Positions 53,014 through 62,326 of a DNA stretch of 64,000 bases are shown one piece after another; positions within the stretch are counted from its first letter, which is position 1; each line of letters starts with the position of its first letter. A program made the position numbers and the translations under genes. The notes under the pieces were generated by a model. It had not been told where the DNA came from and did not search any database. It was given only the letters and a program-made list of their open reading frames with translations. The DNA comes from Streptomyces cyaneus (GTDB taxonomy: Bacteria > Actinomycetota > Actinomycetes > Streptomycetales > Streptomycetaceae), in contig NZ_RQJW01000006.1 of the NCBI RefSeq assembly GCF_004028635.1, positions 186,001 through 250,000 of the forward strand, in the 5' to 3' direction.

Positions 53014-53994
53014 ATGACCAAGCAGGTGGACGTCGTCGTTGCCGGAGGCGGGGGATTCATCGGCGGGCATCTGGCTGCCGACCTCCTGGCGCAGGGGCTG
53101 TCGGTCCGCTGCGTCGACATCAAGCCGCAGCACGAGTGGCACCAACTGCACCGCGACGCCGAGAACGTCGTCGCCGATCTGTCGCTCCTCGAGCACGCCC
53201 GCGACGCCGTCCGGGGCGCCGGTCAGGTGTACATGCTGGCCGCCGACATGGGCGGCATGGGCTTCATCGAGAACCACAAGGCCGCCTGCATGATGTCGGT
53301 GCTGATCAGCACGCACATGCTCAAGGCCGCGCACGAGGCCGATGTGGAGCGCTACTTCTACTCCTCGTCCGCCTGCGTGTACGCCGCCGACAAGCAGACC
53401 GCCTCGAACGTCACCGCGCTGAAGGAGGAGGACGCGTATCCGGCGCAGCCCGAAGACGGCTACGGCTGGGAGAAGCTCTTCTCCGAGCGCATGTGCCGCC
53501 ACTTCGAGGAGGACTACGGGTTCACCTGTCGTGTCGCGCGCTACCACAACGTGTACGGCCCCGCGGGCACTTGGACCGGCGGCCGCGAGAAGGCCCCGGC
53601 GGCCGTGTGTCGCAAGATCGCCGAGGCGGCCGTATCAGGGTCGCACCGGATCGACATCTGGGGCGACGGCCGGCAGACCCGTTCCTTCATGTACATCGAC
53701 GACTGTCTGCACGGCACGCAGATGCTCATGCACGGGAGCAGCAGCGTTCCCGTCAACATCGGCTCTTCCGAGCTGGTCTCCATCAACCAACTGGTCGACA
53801 TCGTCGAGGAGATCGCGGGCATCCGCTGCGAGCGCAAGTACCAGCTGGACGCGCCGCAGGGCGTACGCGGCCGCAACTCCGACAACACCCTGATCCGCGA
53901 ACTCCACGGCTGGGAGCCCTCGATCCCCCTCGCCGAGGGCCTCGAGAAGACGTATGCCTGGGTCTACGACCAGGTCAAGCTCGCCCGCTCGTGA
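53014..53994 (+). CDS. NAD-dependent epimerase, GDP-mannose 3,5-epimerase-like
   Basis: 326-aa extended SDR with NAD motif GGGGFIGGHL (11-20). It matches plant GDP-mannose 3,5-epimerase along its length: AADMGGMGFIENHKA, SSACVY with C121, Y150-G-W-E-K154, RVARYHNVYGP, and TWTGGREKAPAAVCRK with K193. Against the Arabidopsis enzyme (C145, Y174, K178, K217, recalled from the published structure) the offset is a constant 24. The likely product is GDP-L-galactose and/or GDP-L-gulose. ATG at 53014 with GGAGGAG upstream. Opens the second part of the locus. Confidence 0.85.
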   Translation: MTKQVDVVVAGGGGFIGGHLAADLLAQGLSVRCVDIKPQHEWHQLHRDAENVVADLSLLEHARDAVRGAGQVYMLAADMGGMGFIENHKAACMMSVLISTHMLKAAHEADVERYFYSSSACVYAADKQTASNVTALKEEDAYPAQPEDGYGWEKLFSERMCRHFEEDYGFTCRVARYHNVYGPAGTWTGGREKAPAAVCRKIAEAAVSGSHRIDIWGDGRQTRSFMYIDDCLHGTQMLMHGSSSVPVNIGSSELVSINQLVDIVEEIAGIRCERKYQLDAPQGVRGRNSDNTLIRELHGWEPSIPLAEGLEKTYAWVYDQVKLARS

Positions 53995-54010
53995 TCGCTC
54001 GTGATCGCTC
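53991..54010 (+). repeat. 10-bp tandem duplication at the epimerase stop
   Basis: GTGATCGCTC occurs twice in tandem, covering the epimerase stop codon. Confidence 0.7.
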
Positions 54011-54035
54011 GGATCGGCAGGGAGAGCAGCAGCCG

Positions 54036-55238
54036 ATGAGGATCCTCGTCCACGACTACAGCGGGCACCCGTTCCAGGCGCAGCTCAGCCGTGAGCTGGC
54101 GCGCCGCGGTCATGACGTCGTTCACTCGACCTGCCCGGCCTACGTCTCCGGGAAGGGCAACCTCGCCGAGAACGCGGTCGCCGGCCTGCGTTTCGTCACC
54201 ATCGGCGACGGCATCGTGCTGGACAAGGGCGCCTACGTCCGGCGCCTGTTCCAGGAGACCCGCCTCGGCCTGGAACTGGCCCGACAGGTACGGCGCGAGA
54301 AGCCGGACGTGGCGATGCTGGGGAATCTGCCGATCCCGACCCTGGTGGTGGCCGCGGCGGCGCTGAAGATGCTGCGCATCCCCTGGGTGCTGTGGCACCA
54401 GGACATCACCGCCATCGCCCTTCGCAGCTTCGCCGCCGCCGGGGTGTCGAGGCTGATGGGCATCGCCGCCGGTGTCTTCGAGCGGGGCGAGAAGTGGTCG
54501 GCGCGACGCGCCTCGGCGATTGTGGTGATCGCCGACTCCTTCGTGCGGGTCCACCGGGAGTGGGGCACCGCCGACAAGGTCACCGTCATCCCCAACTGGG
54601 CGCCGCTGGACGAGATCCTCCCCGTGGCCCGCGCCAACGCGTGGTCGCAGGAGCACGGCCTCACCGGCGTCAGGACCGTGCTGTACTCGGGCACGATCGG
54701 CCTCAAGCACAACCCCGCCCTGCTGGTGCGGCTGGCCGAGACGCTGCGCGAGCTGGGCGAACGGGTCCGCCTCGTCGTCGTCAACGACGGCCCGGCCGTC
54801 CCGGTCATCAAGGAGGCCGCGGCCGCCCGAGGCGTCGATCTGACCCTGCTGCCCTTCCAGCCGTACGACCGCCTTCCCGAGGTGCTGGGCACGGGCGATG
54901 TGCTGGTCGTGCTGCTGGCGGCGGATGCCGGGGAGTTCTCGGTCCCCTCCAAGACGCTGTCCTATCTGTGCGCCGGACGCCCGGTGCTGGGCCTGATGCC
55001 GGCCGACAATCTGGCGGCGCAGCTGCTGCGGAAGGCCGGCTCGGTGGTGTTCGCCCCGGAGGAGTCCTCGCTGGCCGGTGCGGCCACATGGGTCCGCAAG
55101 GTCCTGAACGACCCGGTGCGCGCGGAGGCGCTGGGCAAGGAGAGCCGGGCGCTGGCCGAGCGGGAGTTCGCCCTGGAGGGCTGCGCCTCGCAATTCGAGG
55201 ACATTCTGCGGACCGTGAGGCGCTCCGACACCGGCTGA
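54036..55238 (+). CDS. Family 4-type glycosyltransferase
   Basis: 400-aa GT-B enzyme. MRILVHDYSGHPFQAQLSRELARRGHDVV starts the N-terminal acceptor domain. KVTVIPNWAPLDEI and TVLYSGTIGLKHNPALLVRLAE begin the donor domain. The usual second EX7E Glu region reads FSVPSKTLSYLCAGRPVLGL, as in WbuB/WcaI-like enzymes. ATG at 54036 with AGGGAGAG upstream; upstream in-frame codons run through the epimerase gene in another frame and are not part of the protein. Confidence 0.88.
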   Translation: MRILVHDYSGHPFQAQLSRELARRGHDVVHSTCPAYVSGKGNLAENAVAGLRFVTIGDGIVLDKGAYVRRLFQETRLGLELARQVRREKPDVAMLGNLPIPTLVVAAAALKMLRIPWVLWHQDITAIALRSFAAAGVSRLMGIAAGVFERGEKWSARRASAIVVIADSFVRVHREWGTADKVTVIPNWAPLDEILPVARANAWSQEHGLTGVRTVLYSGTIGLKHNPALLVRLAETLRELGERVRLVVVNDGPAVPVIKEAAAARGVDLTLLPFQPYDRLPEVLGTGDVLVVLLAADAGEFSVPSKTLSYLCAGRPVLGLMPADNLAAQLLRKAGSVVFAPEESSLAGAATWVRKVLNDPVRAEALGKESRALAEREFALEGCASQFEDILRTVRRSDTG

Positions 55239-55296
55239 ACCTTTTCGCTGAACGTTCATGGCAAGCCTTCTCACAGACCAGCGTCGGGAGCTGTCG

Positions 55297-56028
55297 ATGC
55301 GCGAAATTTCCTACGAAGAACAAACGGTCAGGTCGGGCAATCCGCTGGCGCGTTTCGCTCATCGCACTCGCATGACGATGGCGATCGACCTTGTCACCGG
55401 AGTGTGCGCGAAGCACGGCACCGTCGTCGATTTCGGCGCAGGACCGGGACTTTTCCTGCACGCGCTTGGCGAGGCGCGCCCCGACGTCACGCTCGTCGGA
55501 TACGACGCGTACATGGAGCCGGCGTATCCCGAAGTGAAGTACGCGGAATCGATGGAAAGCATCGCTGAGCAAAGCGTGGATGTGCTGACCGCGTTCGAGG
55601 TCTGCGAGCATCTTTACGCCAACGAGCTCGACACGCTGCTCGAAGACACGTTGCGCATTCTCAAGCCGAACGGCGCGCTCGTGATTTCCGTGCCGATCAT
55701 GTGTGGCCTGGCCATCGTGCCGAAGGTGTCGAACTGGATGATTCGCAGCCGCTCACTCAAGTCGGAGTACACACCCGCGGAAGTGCTGAAAGCAATGGTC
55801 GGAATGCATGTGAGCCGGCCGCAGAACCCGCGCACGACACACAAGGGTTTTGATTTCCGTGAACTGCGGGAGGTCGTGCGGGAGCGGTTCTCCATCGATG
55901 CCGTGCATATGAGCCCGGTGCCGAACCTGCCCTGGTGGTTGAGCTCGCAGTACTTCATGATTTGTCGGCCGAAGCGGCATCCCTCAAGCAAAACGCTCCT
56001 GGATTCACCCGATATGTATCGAATGTGA
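55297..56028 (+). CDS. Class I SAM-dependent methyltransferase
   Basis: 243-aa methyltransferase. Motif I is GTVVDFGAGPGLFLHALGE and the motif-II region is VDVLTAFEVCEHLY (the EHL typical of UbiE/Methyltransf_11 types), then LRILKPNGALVISVP. It would O- or N-methylate a sugar. The ATG at 55297 has GGGAG 7 nt upstream and is preferred over the ATG at 55258, which has none. Codon use differs from neighbours: many GAA, AAA, ATT, CTT and CAA codons in this stretch, suggesting more recent transfer. Confidence 0.85.
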   Translation: MREISYEEQTVRSGNPLARFAHRTRMTMAIDLVTGVCAKHGTVVDFGAGPGLFLHALGEARPDVTLVGYDAYMEPAYPEVKYAESMESIAEQSVDVLTAFEVCEHLYANELDTLLEDTLRILKPNGALVISVPIMCGLAIVPKVSNWMIRSRSLKSEYTPAEVLKAMVGMHVSRPQNPRTTHKGFDFRELREVVRERFSIDAVHMSPVPNLPWWLSSQYFMICRPKRHPSSKTLLDSPDMYRM

Positions 56029-56060
56029 GATACCACTGGGTCGATGTGAGAGGGGTGCAG

Positions 56061-57536
56061 GTGCAGGGCAGTCAAGAACGTTGCATGGCCGCGGTATGCG
56101 CCTGGGCCGCTGTATTCGTCGGCTTGCTGCCGGGGCTGGTCCTGCAGACGCGCGACGCGCACGTCGGCGCCGCACTCGTCGTGCAGTGTGTCGTCGTGGC
56201 GCACACCGGTGGCGCCCTCACATGGGTGCTCACCGCTACGTCGGTACGGCTGGTCGCGTTCGGTTTCTGGCTCTTCTCCTATGTATGGCTCGGGTTGGCG
56301 CCGCTCGCCATGCTCGCCACCGACACCTACCCCCTCGGATACCGGACCGACGAGGCCAACGCCTTCTTCGTCACCGTCCTGATCGAGGTCGGGCTCCTCG
56401 CCTACAGCGTCGGAGCGCTGCTGGCCGCCAGGCGTGCCGGGCATCGCTCGGTCCTTCTCGGACCGGTGCTCGCCCGCAGGCTCACCCCGTTGCCCGTGCT
56501 CGCCCTGAGCGTTCTGTCGCTCGTTCTCGCGGTCGTACTCGTCCCCGAGCTGGGAGGGTGGGGCGCCTTCTTCACCAGCAGGCAGGCGCTGTGGCAGTCG
56601 AAGGCCGCGACGGACTCGGAGCGGACGCTGCGCACCTGGATCCTCGCCGTCCCCGCCTTCTGGGCGTTGGTGGGCCTGATTCACCTGCCCCGCCGGACGA
56701 AGGGCGACCGGTGGTTGCGCGGCGCCCGCCTGCTGCTGCTCCCGCTGCTGCTCGGCCTCAACGTGGTCGTCAACAACCCGATCAGCAGGCCGCGCTTCTG
56801 GGCCGGCACCGTCCTGCTGGTCCTGCTGTTCTCATGGAGCCGGCTCAACCGCCCACGGGCCTTTCGCCTCATCGCCGCGGCGATCACGGCGGTGGTGCTC
56901 CTCGTCTTCCCGTACAGCGACTACTTCCGCTACAGCGAACGTGAAGCCGTCCAAGTGGTGAGCCTGACGGAGCAGCTCACCTCCAACATGGACTACGACT
57001 CCTTCCAGCAGATGCAGACGGGCGTCGACCATGTGAAGGAGAATGGCTTCTCGCCGTCGGACGCGCTCGGCCCTGTGGTGTTCATGGTGCCGCGCTCCGT
57101 GTGGCCGGAAAAGCCGCAGGCCATCGGCATCACGCTCGCCCAGCATGCGGGCTACGACTTCTGGAATCTCTCGGCACCGCTGTGGATCGAGAGCTACATG
57201 TGGGCCGGTTTTCCTTCTGTGATCGCCGTCTTCTGCCTGCTGGGTGCGGCCGGACGCCGTATGGACGACATCCGGGAACGGCTCCGGGACAGCCGCACCA
57301 CGCTGGCGTTTCTCCTGGTCCCGGCCTTCGCCTTCTACCAGATGATCTTCCTGCGCGGCAGCCTCCTGGCCATCGTGGGGCCGATGCTGCTGCTCCTGGT
57401 CGTCCCGCTGTTCATCACCCGCCGCGCCGCCCGGCCATCCCGGTTCCCTTCACCGGCGCTGCCACCCGCGCCCGCCAGCCACGCATCCATCCCCGGAACA
57501 GGAGGCATCCGTGACCAGCTCCACCAGCTTCGATGA
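56061..57536 (+). CDS. Oligosaccharide repeat-unit polymerase (Wzy-like)
   Basis: 491-aa membrane protein with about 12 hydrophobic segments and the O-antigen-polymerase plan: a long loop between TM segments (TEQLTSNMDYDSFQQMQTGVDHVKENGF, FMVPRSVWPEKPQAIGITLAQ, ESYMWAGFPS). In the polymerase family the large external loop carries the active site. GTG at 56061 is chosen because AGAGGGG lies 6 nt upstream; GTG 56046 and ATG 56085 are alternatives. Its end overlaps the chain-length gene by 26 nt. Confidence 0.82.
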   Translation: MQGSQERCMAAVCAWAAVFVGLLPGLVLQTRDAHVGAALVVQCVVVAHTGGALTWVLTATSVRLVAFGFWLFSYVWLGLAPLAMLATDTYPLGYRTDEANAFFVTVLIEVGLLAYSVGALLAARRAGHRSVLLGPVLARRLTPLPVLALSVLSLVLAVVLVPELGGWGAFFTSRQALWQSKAATDSERTLRTWILAVPAFWALVGLIHLPRRTKGDRWLRGARLLLLPLLLGLNVVVNNPISRPRFWAGTVLLVLLFSWSRLNRPRAFRLIAAAITAVVLLVFPYSDYFRYSEREAVQVVSLTEQLTSNMDYDSFQQMQTGVDHVKENGFSPSDALGPVVFMVPRSVWPEKPQAIGITLAQHAGYDFWNLSAPLWIESYMWAGFPSVIAVFCLLGAAGRRMDDIRERLRDSRTTLAFLLVPAFAFYQMIFLRGSLLAIVGPMLLLLVVPLFITRRAARPSRFPSPALPPAPASHASIPGTGGIRDQLHQLR

Positions 57537-59169
57537 CCGGTACGGCGAACCGGACCAGCTCCGCGACCAGCTGCGCCAGCTGCTGAAGTACCGCGTGACC
57601 ATCGCGCTGGGTATCGTCCTCGGGCTGCTCGGGGGACTGCTGCTGGTACTGCTCCGCGCAGGCAGCTACACCTCCACCGGTGAGGTTCTCGTCCGTTCGA
57701 CGGTGGACCCGTTCAGCACCTTCGGCGTGTCCGTCGACAACCAGGTGAGCATGGGCACCGAGCAGCAGATCGCGCTCAGCGCCTCCGTCGCGGCCCGTGC
57801 GGCGAAGGCGTTGCGCGAACCGTCCCGTGCCGAGGCGCTGCTGAAGGAGCTGCGGGTCAGCAATGCGCCGCACACCCAGATTCTCCGGTTCGAGTACACC
57901 GCCGGCACGGCGAAGCGGGCGGCCCGGGTCAACAACGCGTTCATCGACGCCTATCTCGCCGACCGCAAGGAGCGGACCGACGCCACGGTACGGCGGATGG
58001 CGAACGCGCTGAAGCGGCAGGTCGCGCCGCTGATCAGAAAGAGCAACGCCGAAGTCGGCAAGCCCGGGAGCGCGGCTCTGCGGGACCAGATCAACGTGCT
58101 GCAGAAGCGGATCTCCGACTTCGAGTCCCGCGACACCAGCGGAGGCGACGTCGTACGCAAGCCCAAGCCGCCGAAGCACCCCGCGGGGCCGGGGCCGGTG
58201 GCGCTCATCGGTCTTGGCCTGATGGGCGGACTCGTGCTGGCCATCGTGCTCGCCTGGCTGCGGTCCGCCTTCGAACCACGGGTCCGCTCGGTCGCCGAGG
58301 TCCAAGGCGCGCTAGGGGCCCCGGTGCTGGCCATCCTCCCGGGTGCCGGGACGGACAGCGAGCTGCTGGAGGTCGGGCGGGTCGCCAGCAGCCGCGCGGA
58401 GGTGTACCGCACGCTCGCCTTCCACCTGCGCAGCGGCGACGCCCGTACGGCCGGCGGCACGCTGCTGGTCGTGGCCCCGAAGCAGGACCGCGAGGCCGAG
58501 GCGGCCGCCATCAACCTCGCCGCCGTGTTCGCCGAGTCCGGTGAGGACGTACTGCTGGTGGACGCCACCGCGAGCACACCGGGCCTCGCGGCAAGGCTGC
58601 CGCTGCTGACCGAGGATTCGGGCGACGAGACCGAAGGGCCGCGGCCTCTGGACGGCCGGGTCGTCGTCGACGCGGGCACGGCGGGGCGCATCATGCTCTG
58701 CCCGGACAGGCGGGGCGCCTCCACCGGCGACATCCCGATGTCCCCCATGGTGGCGCGTGTGCTGTCGTGCGCCGCCGGAAGGTCCTCGGTGGTCGTCACG
58801 CGGGCTCTGCTCGAACACGCCGACGGTCTCGCGGTCGCCCAACGTGCGGACGGCGTCCTCATCGTGGGCGGCCTGGAGCACACCACACGCGACGACCTCA
58901 GGCAGGTCCGCGAGCTGATCAGTTGCTCGGGTGGGCACATCGTGGGCGCGGTCCTCTGCCCGGGCACCCGGCGGAGCCTGCTCCGAGGTGCCCTGGACAG
59001 TGGCCGCGGGCAGGGGGAGCGGGGCTCGTCCGCGATGCCGGCCGCCCGCGCCGAGGCTCTGTCCGTCGCTGCGCATCAGGTCGACGGCCGCACGCAGGAA
59101 GAGCTGATCTCCCAGCCGCAGCAGAGCTCGTCCGCCCAGGACGACACGCTCACCGCCTCCAAAGGATGA
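57511..59169 (+). CDS. Chain-length determinant (Wzz/YveK) protein with degenerate kinase-like domain
   Basis: 552-aa protein. TM1 at about residues 30-49, an external Wzz domain (TSTGEVLVRSTVDPF to about residue 210), TM2 at about 229-250, then a cytoplasmic BY-kinase-like Rossmann domain. The P-loop position reads VVAPKQDREAEAAAINLAAV (about 319-338) where an active kinase has a GxGKST-type motif. No tyrosine cluster ends the protein; the tail is Gln/Ser-rich. So it probably controls chain length without phosphotransfer. GTG at 57511 lies inside the end of wzy; the stop overlaps the flippase start. Confidence 0.82.
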   Translation: MTSSTSFDDRYGEPDQLRDQLRQLLKYRVTIALGIVLGLLGGLLLVLLRAGSYTSTGEVLVRSTVDPFSTFGVSVDNQVSMGTEQQIALSASVAARAAKALREPSRAEALLKELRVSNAPHTQILRFEYTAGTAKRAARVNNAFIDAYLADRKERTDATVRRMANALKRQVAPLIRKSNAEVGKPGSAALRDQINVLQKRISDFESRDTSGGDVVRKPKPPKHPAGPGPVALIGLGLMGGLVLAIVLAWLRSAFEPRVRSVAEVQGALGAPVLAILPGAGTDSELLEVGRVASSRAEVYRTLAFHLRSGDARTAGGTLLVVAPKQDREAEAAAINLAAVFAESGEDVLLVDATASTPGLAARLPLLTEDSGDETEGPRPLDGRVVVDAGTAGRIMLCPDRRGASTGDIPMSPMVARVLSCAAGRSSVVVTRALLEHADGLAVAQRADGVLIVGGLEHTTRDDLRQVRELISCSGGHIVGAVLCPGTRRSLLRGALDSGRGQGERGSSAMPAARAEALSVAAHQVDGRTQEELISQPQQSSSAQDDTLTASKG

Positions 59170-60710
59170 GCGCCTCCGGAACGGCCCTTCCCACAGCCGA
59201 TGGGAAGGCCGCCCGGAGCGGGGTCGCCGCCACCGCGAGGGGCGGGTGGTGGGGCTTCCTGGGTGCAGCGGTCAGCGCCGTCTTCGGCTACGTCCTCGTC
59301 ACCCTGGTCACTCGTGCCCTCGGGGCGCACGGGTCGGGCGCGGTGTTCACCGGCGTAGCCGTCTTCACCATCCTCAGCAACACCTGCAAGCTCGGTGCCG
59401 ACACCGGGCTGGTGCGCTTCGTCTCCCGTGACGTGGCCACAGGCGGCGGCCGCCAGGTGGGCGCACTTGTGCGCACCGCGGTCGTACCGGGAGCCGCGGT
59501 CAGCACCGGGGCTGCCGCGCTGCTGTTCCTGTCCCCCTCCACGGCCACCTCACTGCTGCCGAACCTGGCACCACAGGACGCAGTCACTCTGGTCCGGCTC
59601 TTCGCCCTGTTTCTCCCGCTGGCCACGGTCACCCTGATCCTGCTCGGCGCGACCCAGGGCTACGGCACCGTGCTTCCGCTGGTCGGGGTCGAGCAGATCG
59701 GCAAACCGGTACTGCGCGTGCTGATCGCCGTGCCGGTCGCGCTGCTGGCCCCCGGTGTGCTGAGCCTGGCCGCCGCCTGGCTCGTTCCCTCCCTGGCCGG
59801 CGTCCTCGTCGCCTGGCACGCGCTGCGCCGGTGCCGCCGTACCGGCGTCAGGCGTCCCCCCGGCCCCGACACGGCCACCACCAGGCACGGATTCTGGGCA
59901 TTCTCCGTACCTCGGGCGATCTCCTCCGTCTTCGACATCAGCGCGGTCTGGGTGGGCGTCGTCCTGCTGTCCTGCCTGGCGACGAGCGAAGAGGCGGGCA
60001 TCTACACCGCCGTCGGCCGGGTAGTCATCGCGGCGACGCTGCTGCAGCTCGCCATCCGGCTGGCCGTCGCTCCGGAGATCAGCCGTCTCCTCGCCGTGGG
60101 CGACATCCCACAGGCCCGCCATCTGTACCGGGTCTCGACGCGCTGGATCGTGCTGTTCTCCTGGCCGCTGCTCGTCCTGCTCACCAGCTTCCCGGGCACC
60201 GTCCTGTCGTTGTTCGGGCCGGAGTTCGAGCAGGGGGCGGCCGCGCTGGTGGTGCTCTGCGTCGCCTCGGCAGTCAACGTGGGGGTGGGAAACGCCCAGA
60301 CGGTGCTCCTCATGGCAGGCAAGAGCTCTTGGCATCTGGCGGTCACCGGCGTCGCGTTCGCGGTGCAGCTGACGGTCGGCTTCCTCGCCGTACCCCGCCT
60401 GGGCGTCCTCGGAGCCGCCCTGTCCTGGGCTGCGGCGACCATCGTCGAGAACCTGGTCTCCGCCGCGTTGGTGCGGCGGCATCCGGGCTTCACGATCATC
60501 GACCACGGATATCTCCTGGCGACCGCCGCCGGCCTGTGTCTCACGGTGCCGCTGGTCCTTCCCGCCCGGCTGCTGGCAGGTGACACGGCCATCGGACTTG
60601 CCGTCGCAATCACCATGGGATTTTGCGTATTCGGTATAAGTTTGTGGCGATTTAGTGCACCCCTGGGAGTGCGTGAACTCGTCGGTGTGCTGCGCGAACG
60701 CACTACTTGA
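59166..60710 (+). CDS. Flippase (Wzx/MVF-MATE type)
   Basis: 514-aa protein with about 14 TM segments. GGWWGFLGAAVSAVFGYVLVTLVTRALGAHGSGAVFTG at the N-terminus and GADTGLVRFVSRDVA are typical polysaccharide flippase segments. It would move the lipid-linked repeat unit outward. ATG at 59166 overlaps the preceding stop (ATGA). The open frame upstream is an out-of-register extension of the chain-length gene and is excluded. Confidence 0.9.
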   Translation: MSASGTALPTADGKAARSGVAATARGGWWGFLGAAVSAVFGYVLVTLVTRALGAHGSGAVFTGVAVFTILSNTCKLGADTGLVRFVSRDVATGGGRQVGALVRTAVVPGAAVSTGAAALLFLSPSTATSLLPNLAPQDAVTLVRLFALFLPLATVTLILLGATQGYGTVLPLVGVEQIGKPVLRVLIAVPVALLAPGVLSLAAAWLVPSLAGVLVAWHALRRCRRTGVRRPPGPDTATTRHGFWAFSVPRAISSVFDISAVWVGVVLLSCLATSEEAGIYTAVGRVVIAATLLQLAIRLAVAPEISRLLAVGDIPQARHLYRVSTRWIVLFSWPLLVLLTSFPGTVLSLFGPEFEQGAAALVVLCVASAVNVGVGNAQTVLLMAGKSSWHLAVTGVAFAVQLTVGFLAVPRLGVLGAALSWAAATIVENLVSAALVRRHPGFTIIDHGYLLATAAGLCLTVPLVLPARLLAGDTAIGLAVAITMGFCVFGISLWRFSAPLGVRELVGVLRERTT

Positions 60711-60784
60711 GGCCGCCTCAGAACCGAGACCGCCACTCCTGCTCCCCTTCTCCCACCCGTACTTGCTGCAACCAGGGATGTTCC

Positions 60785-62326
60785 ATGCGCCTGAGAAAAA
60801 GCACGAAGCGGGGGGCCACAACGGCTTCGCTTGTGGCCCTCCTCGCGGCTGCCTCGCTCATCACCGCTTCGAGCTCGGCAGCCGACGGCGACGAAAAGAC
60901 CCTGACCGCCGACCGTTTGGCGACCTGGCAGACCGACGGCATCGTCTGGTCGATCGAGTACGCAGGCGGTGTCGTGTACGTCGGCGGGACCTTCGACAAG
61001 GTCCGTCCGCCGGGCGCGAAGCCCGGACAGAGGGAGGTCGCACGCAAGAACTTCGCCGCGTTCGACGCCGCCACCGGCAAGCTGCTGCCGTGCGCCCACT
61101 CCTTCTCCGGCGGCGGTGACACCGTACGGGCGCTGAAGGCGTCGTCGGACGGCGAGGTGCTGTACGTCGGTGGCTCGTTCGGCAAGGTCGGCAAGGCCGC
61201 TGCGTCCAGCGCGGTCGCGCTCAACACGGCCGACTGCTCGCTGCGCAAGGACTTCCGCCCGCACATCTCGTCGTTCGTGCGGGCGATCGAGGTGACGGAC
61301 GCCGCGGTCTACCTGGGCGGCGACTTCACGATCGTCAACGGTCAGAAGAGGCAGCGCATCGTGGCGCTCACCCCCAGCGGTTCGCTGCTGCCGTTCAAGG
61401 CGCAGATCGACGCTCCCGTACGGGCCATCCTCGCCGCGCCCGAATTCGGCAAGCTCATCGTCGGCGGCGACTTCCTCGAGGTCAACGACGAGTTCGAGTT
61501 CAAGCTCGTCGCCCTGCGCCCCGCCACGGGCACGACGGTGACCTCGTACCCGAGCTGGCTGCCGGCGAGATCGAAGGTGAAGGCGCTGGTGCGCGACGCG
61601 ACCAACTTCTATGTGGCAGCCGAGGGCAAGGGGACGGGCATCTTCGACGGCCGCATCGCCGGCCGCCTGGGCAACGGCGAGATGATCTGGCGGGACACCT
61701 GCCTGGGCGCCACCCAGGCCCTCGCCGTGCACAACGGTGTGCTCTACAGCGGCTCCCACGCCCACAACTGCAGGGACACACCGGGCGGTTTCCCCGAGTT
61801 CAACAACCGCCAGCACTTCCTGGCCCAGTCGGTCCGTGACCGGCACATCCTGCACTGGTTCCCCGACACGGACGGTGGGACCGGCGAGGGCAACGGCCCC
61901 CGGGCGCTGAAGATGGCCGGTGAAGCCCTCTGGGCGGGCGGCGAGTTCACCGAGGTCAACGGCAGACGGCAGCAGAGTCTGGTCCGCTTCTCGGCCGGGC
62001 GCGACCGCGGAATCCCGGAGGAGCCGCCCCAGCTCGAGGCCTCGACGTCGGCCGCCGGGAAGATCACGCTCAGCTGGCGCGCCGCATGGGACCGGGACGA
62101 CGCGGAGCTGAAGTACCTGGTCTACCGGGACGGCAAGCTCGTGGCCTCACCGACCCAGCGCTCCGCGGAGTGGAACCGCCCCACGATGACGCACACCGAC
62201 TCCGTCACCCCCGGCTCCCGCCATCACTACCGGATCGCCGTCAGCGACGGCGAGAACACCTCGCCCCGGTCGAAAACGCTCGAAGTCACCGCGGCCGCCG
62301 ATGGGCCTCCGAAGGAACAGCGTTGA
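60785..62326 (+). CDS. Secreted beta-propeller protein with C-terminal fibronectin type III domain
   Basis: 513-aa exported protein. Signal peptide MRLRKSTKRGATTASLVALL with cleavage near TASSSAA. The body is repeated Delta-60/propeller-like units: VVYVGGTFDKVR, VLYVGGSFGKVG, AVYLGGDFTIVNGQKR, KLIVGGDFLEVNDE, LWAGGEFTEVNGRRQ. A C-terminal FN3 domain (GKITLSWRAAWDRDDAELKYLVYRDGKLV) follows. Such proteins may bind the polymer. ATG at 60785 with AGGGA upstream. The stop overlaps the cytidylyltransferase ATG. Confidence 0.8.
   Translation: MRLRKSTKRGATTASLVALLAAASLITASSSAADGDEKTLTADRLATWQTDGIVWSIEYAGGVVYVGGTFDKVRPPGAKPGQREVARKNFAAFDAATGKLLPCAHSFSGGGDTVRALKASSDGEVLYVGGSFGKVGKAAASSAVALNTADCSLRKDFRPHISSFVRAIEVTDAAVYLGGDFTIVNGQKRQRIVALTPSGSLLPFKAQIDAPVRAILAAPEFGKLIVGGDFLEVNDEFEFKLVALRPATGTTVTSYPSWLPARSKVKALVRDATNFYVAAEGKGTGIFDGRIAGRLGNGEMIWRDTCLGATQALAVHNGVLYSGSHAHNCRDTPGGFPEFNNRQHFLAQSVRDRHILHWFPDTDGGTGEGNGPRALKMAGEALWAGGEFTEVNGRRQQSLVRFSAGRDRGIPEEPPQLEASTSAAGKITLSWRAAWDRDDAELKYLVYRDGKLVASPTQRSAEWNRPTMTHTDSVTPGSRHHYRIAVSDGENTSPRSKTLEVTAAADGPPKEQR

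Noticed and set aside
55258-55296. ATG at 55258 as methyltransferase start
   Set aside because: It lacks a ribosome-binding site; ATG 55297 has GGGAG at 7 nt.
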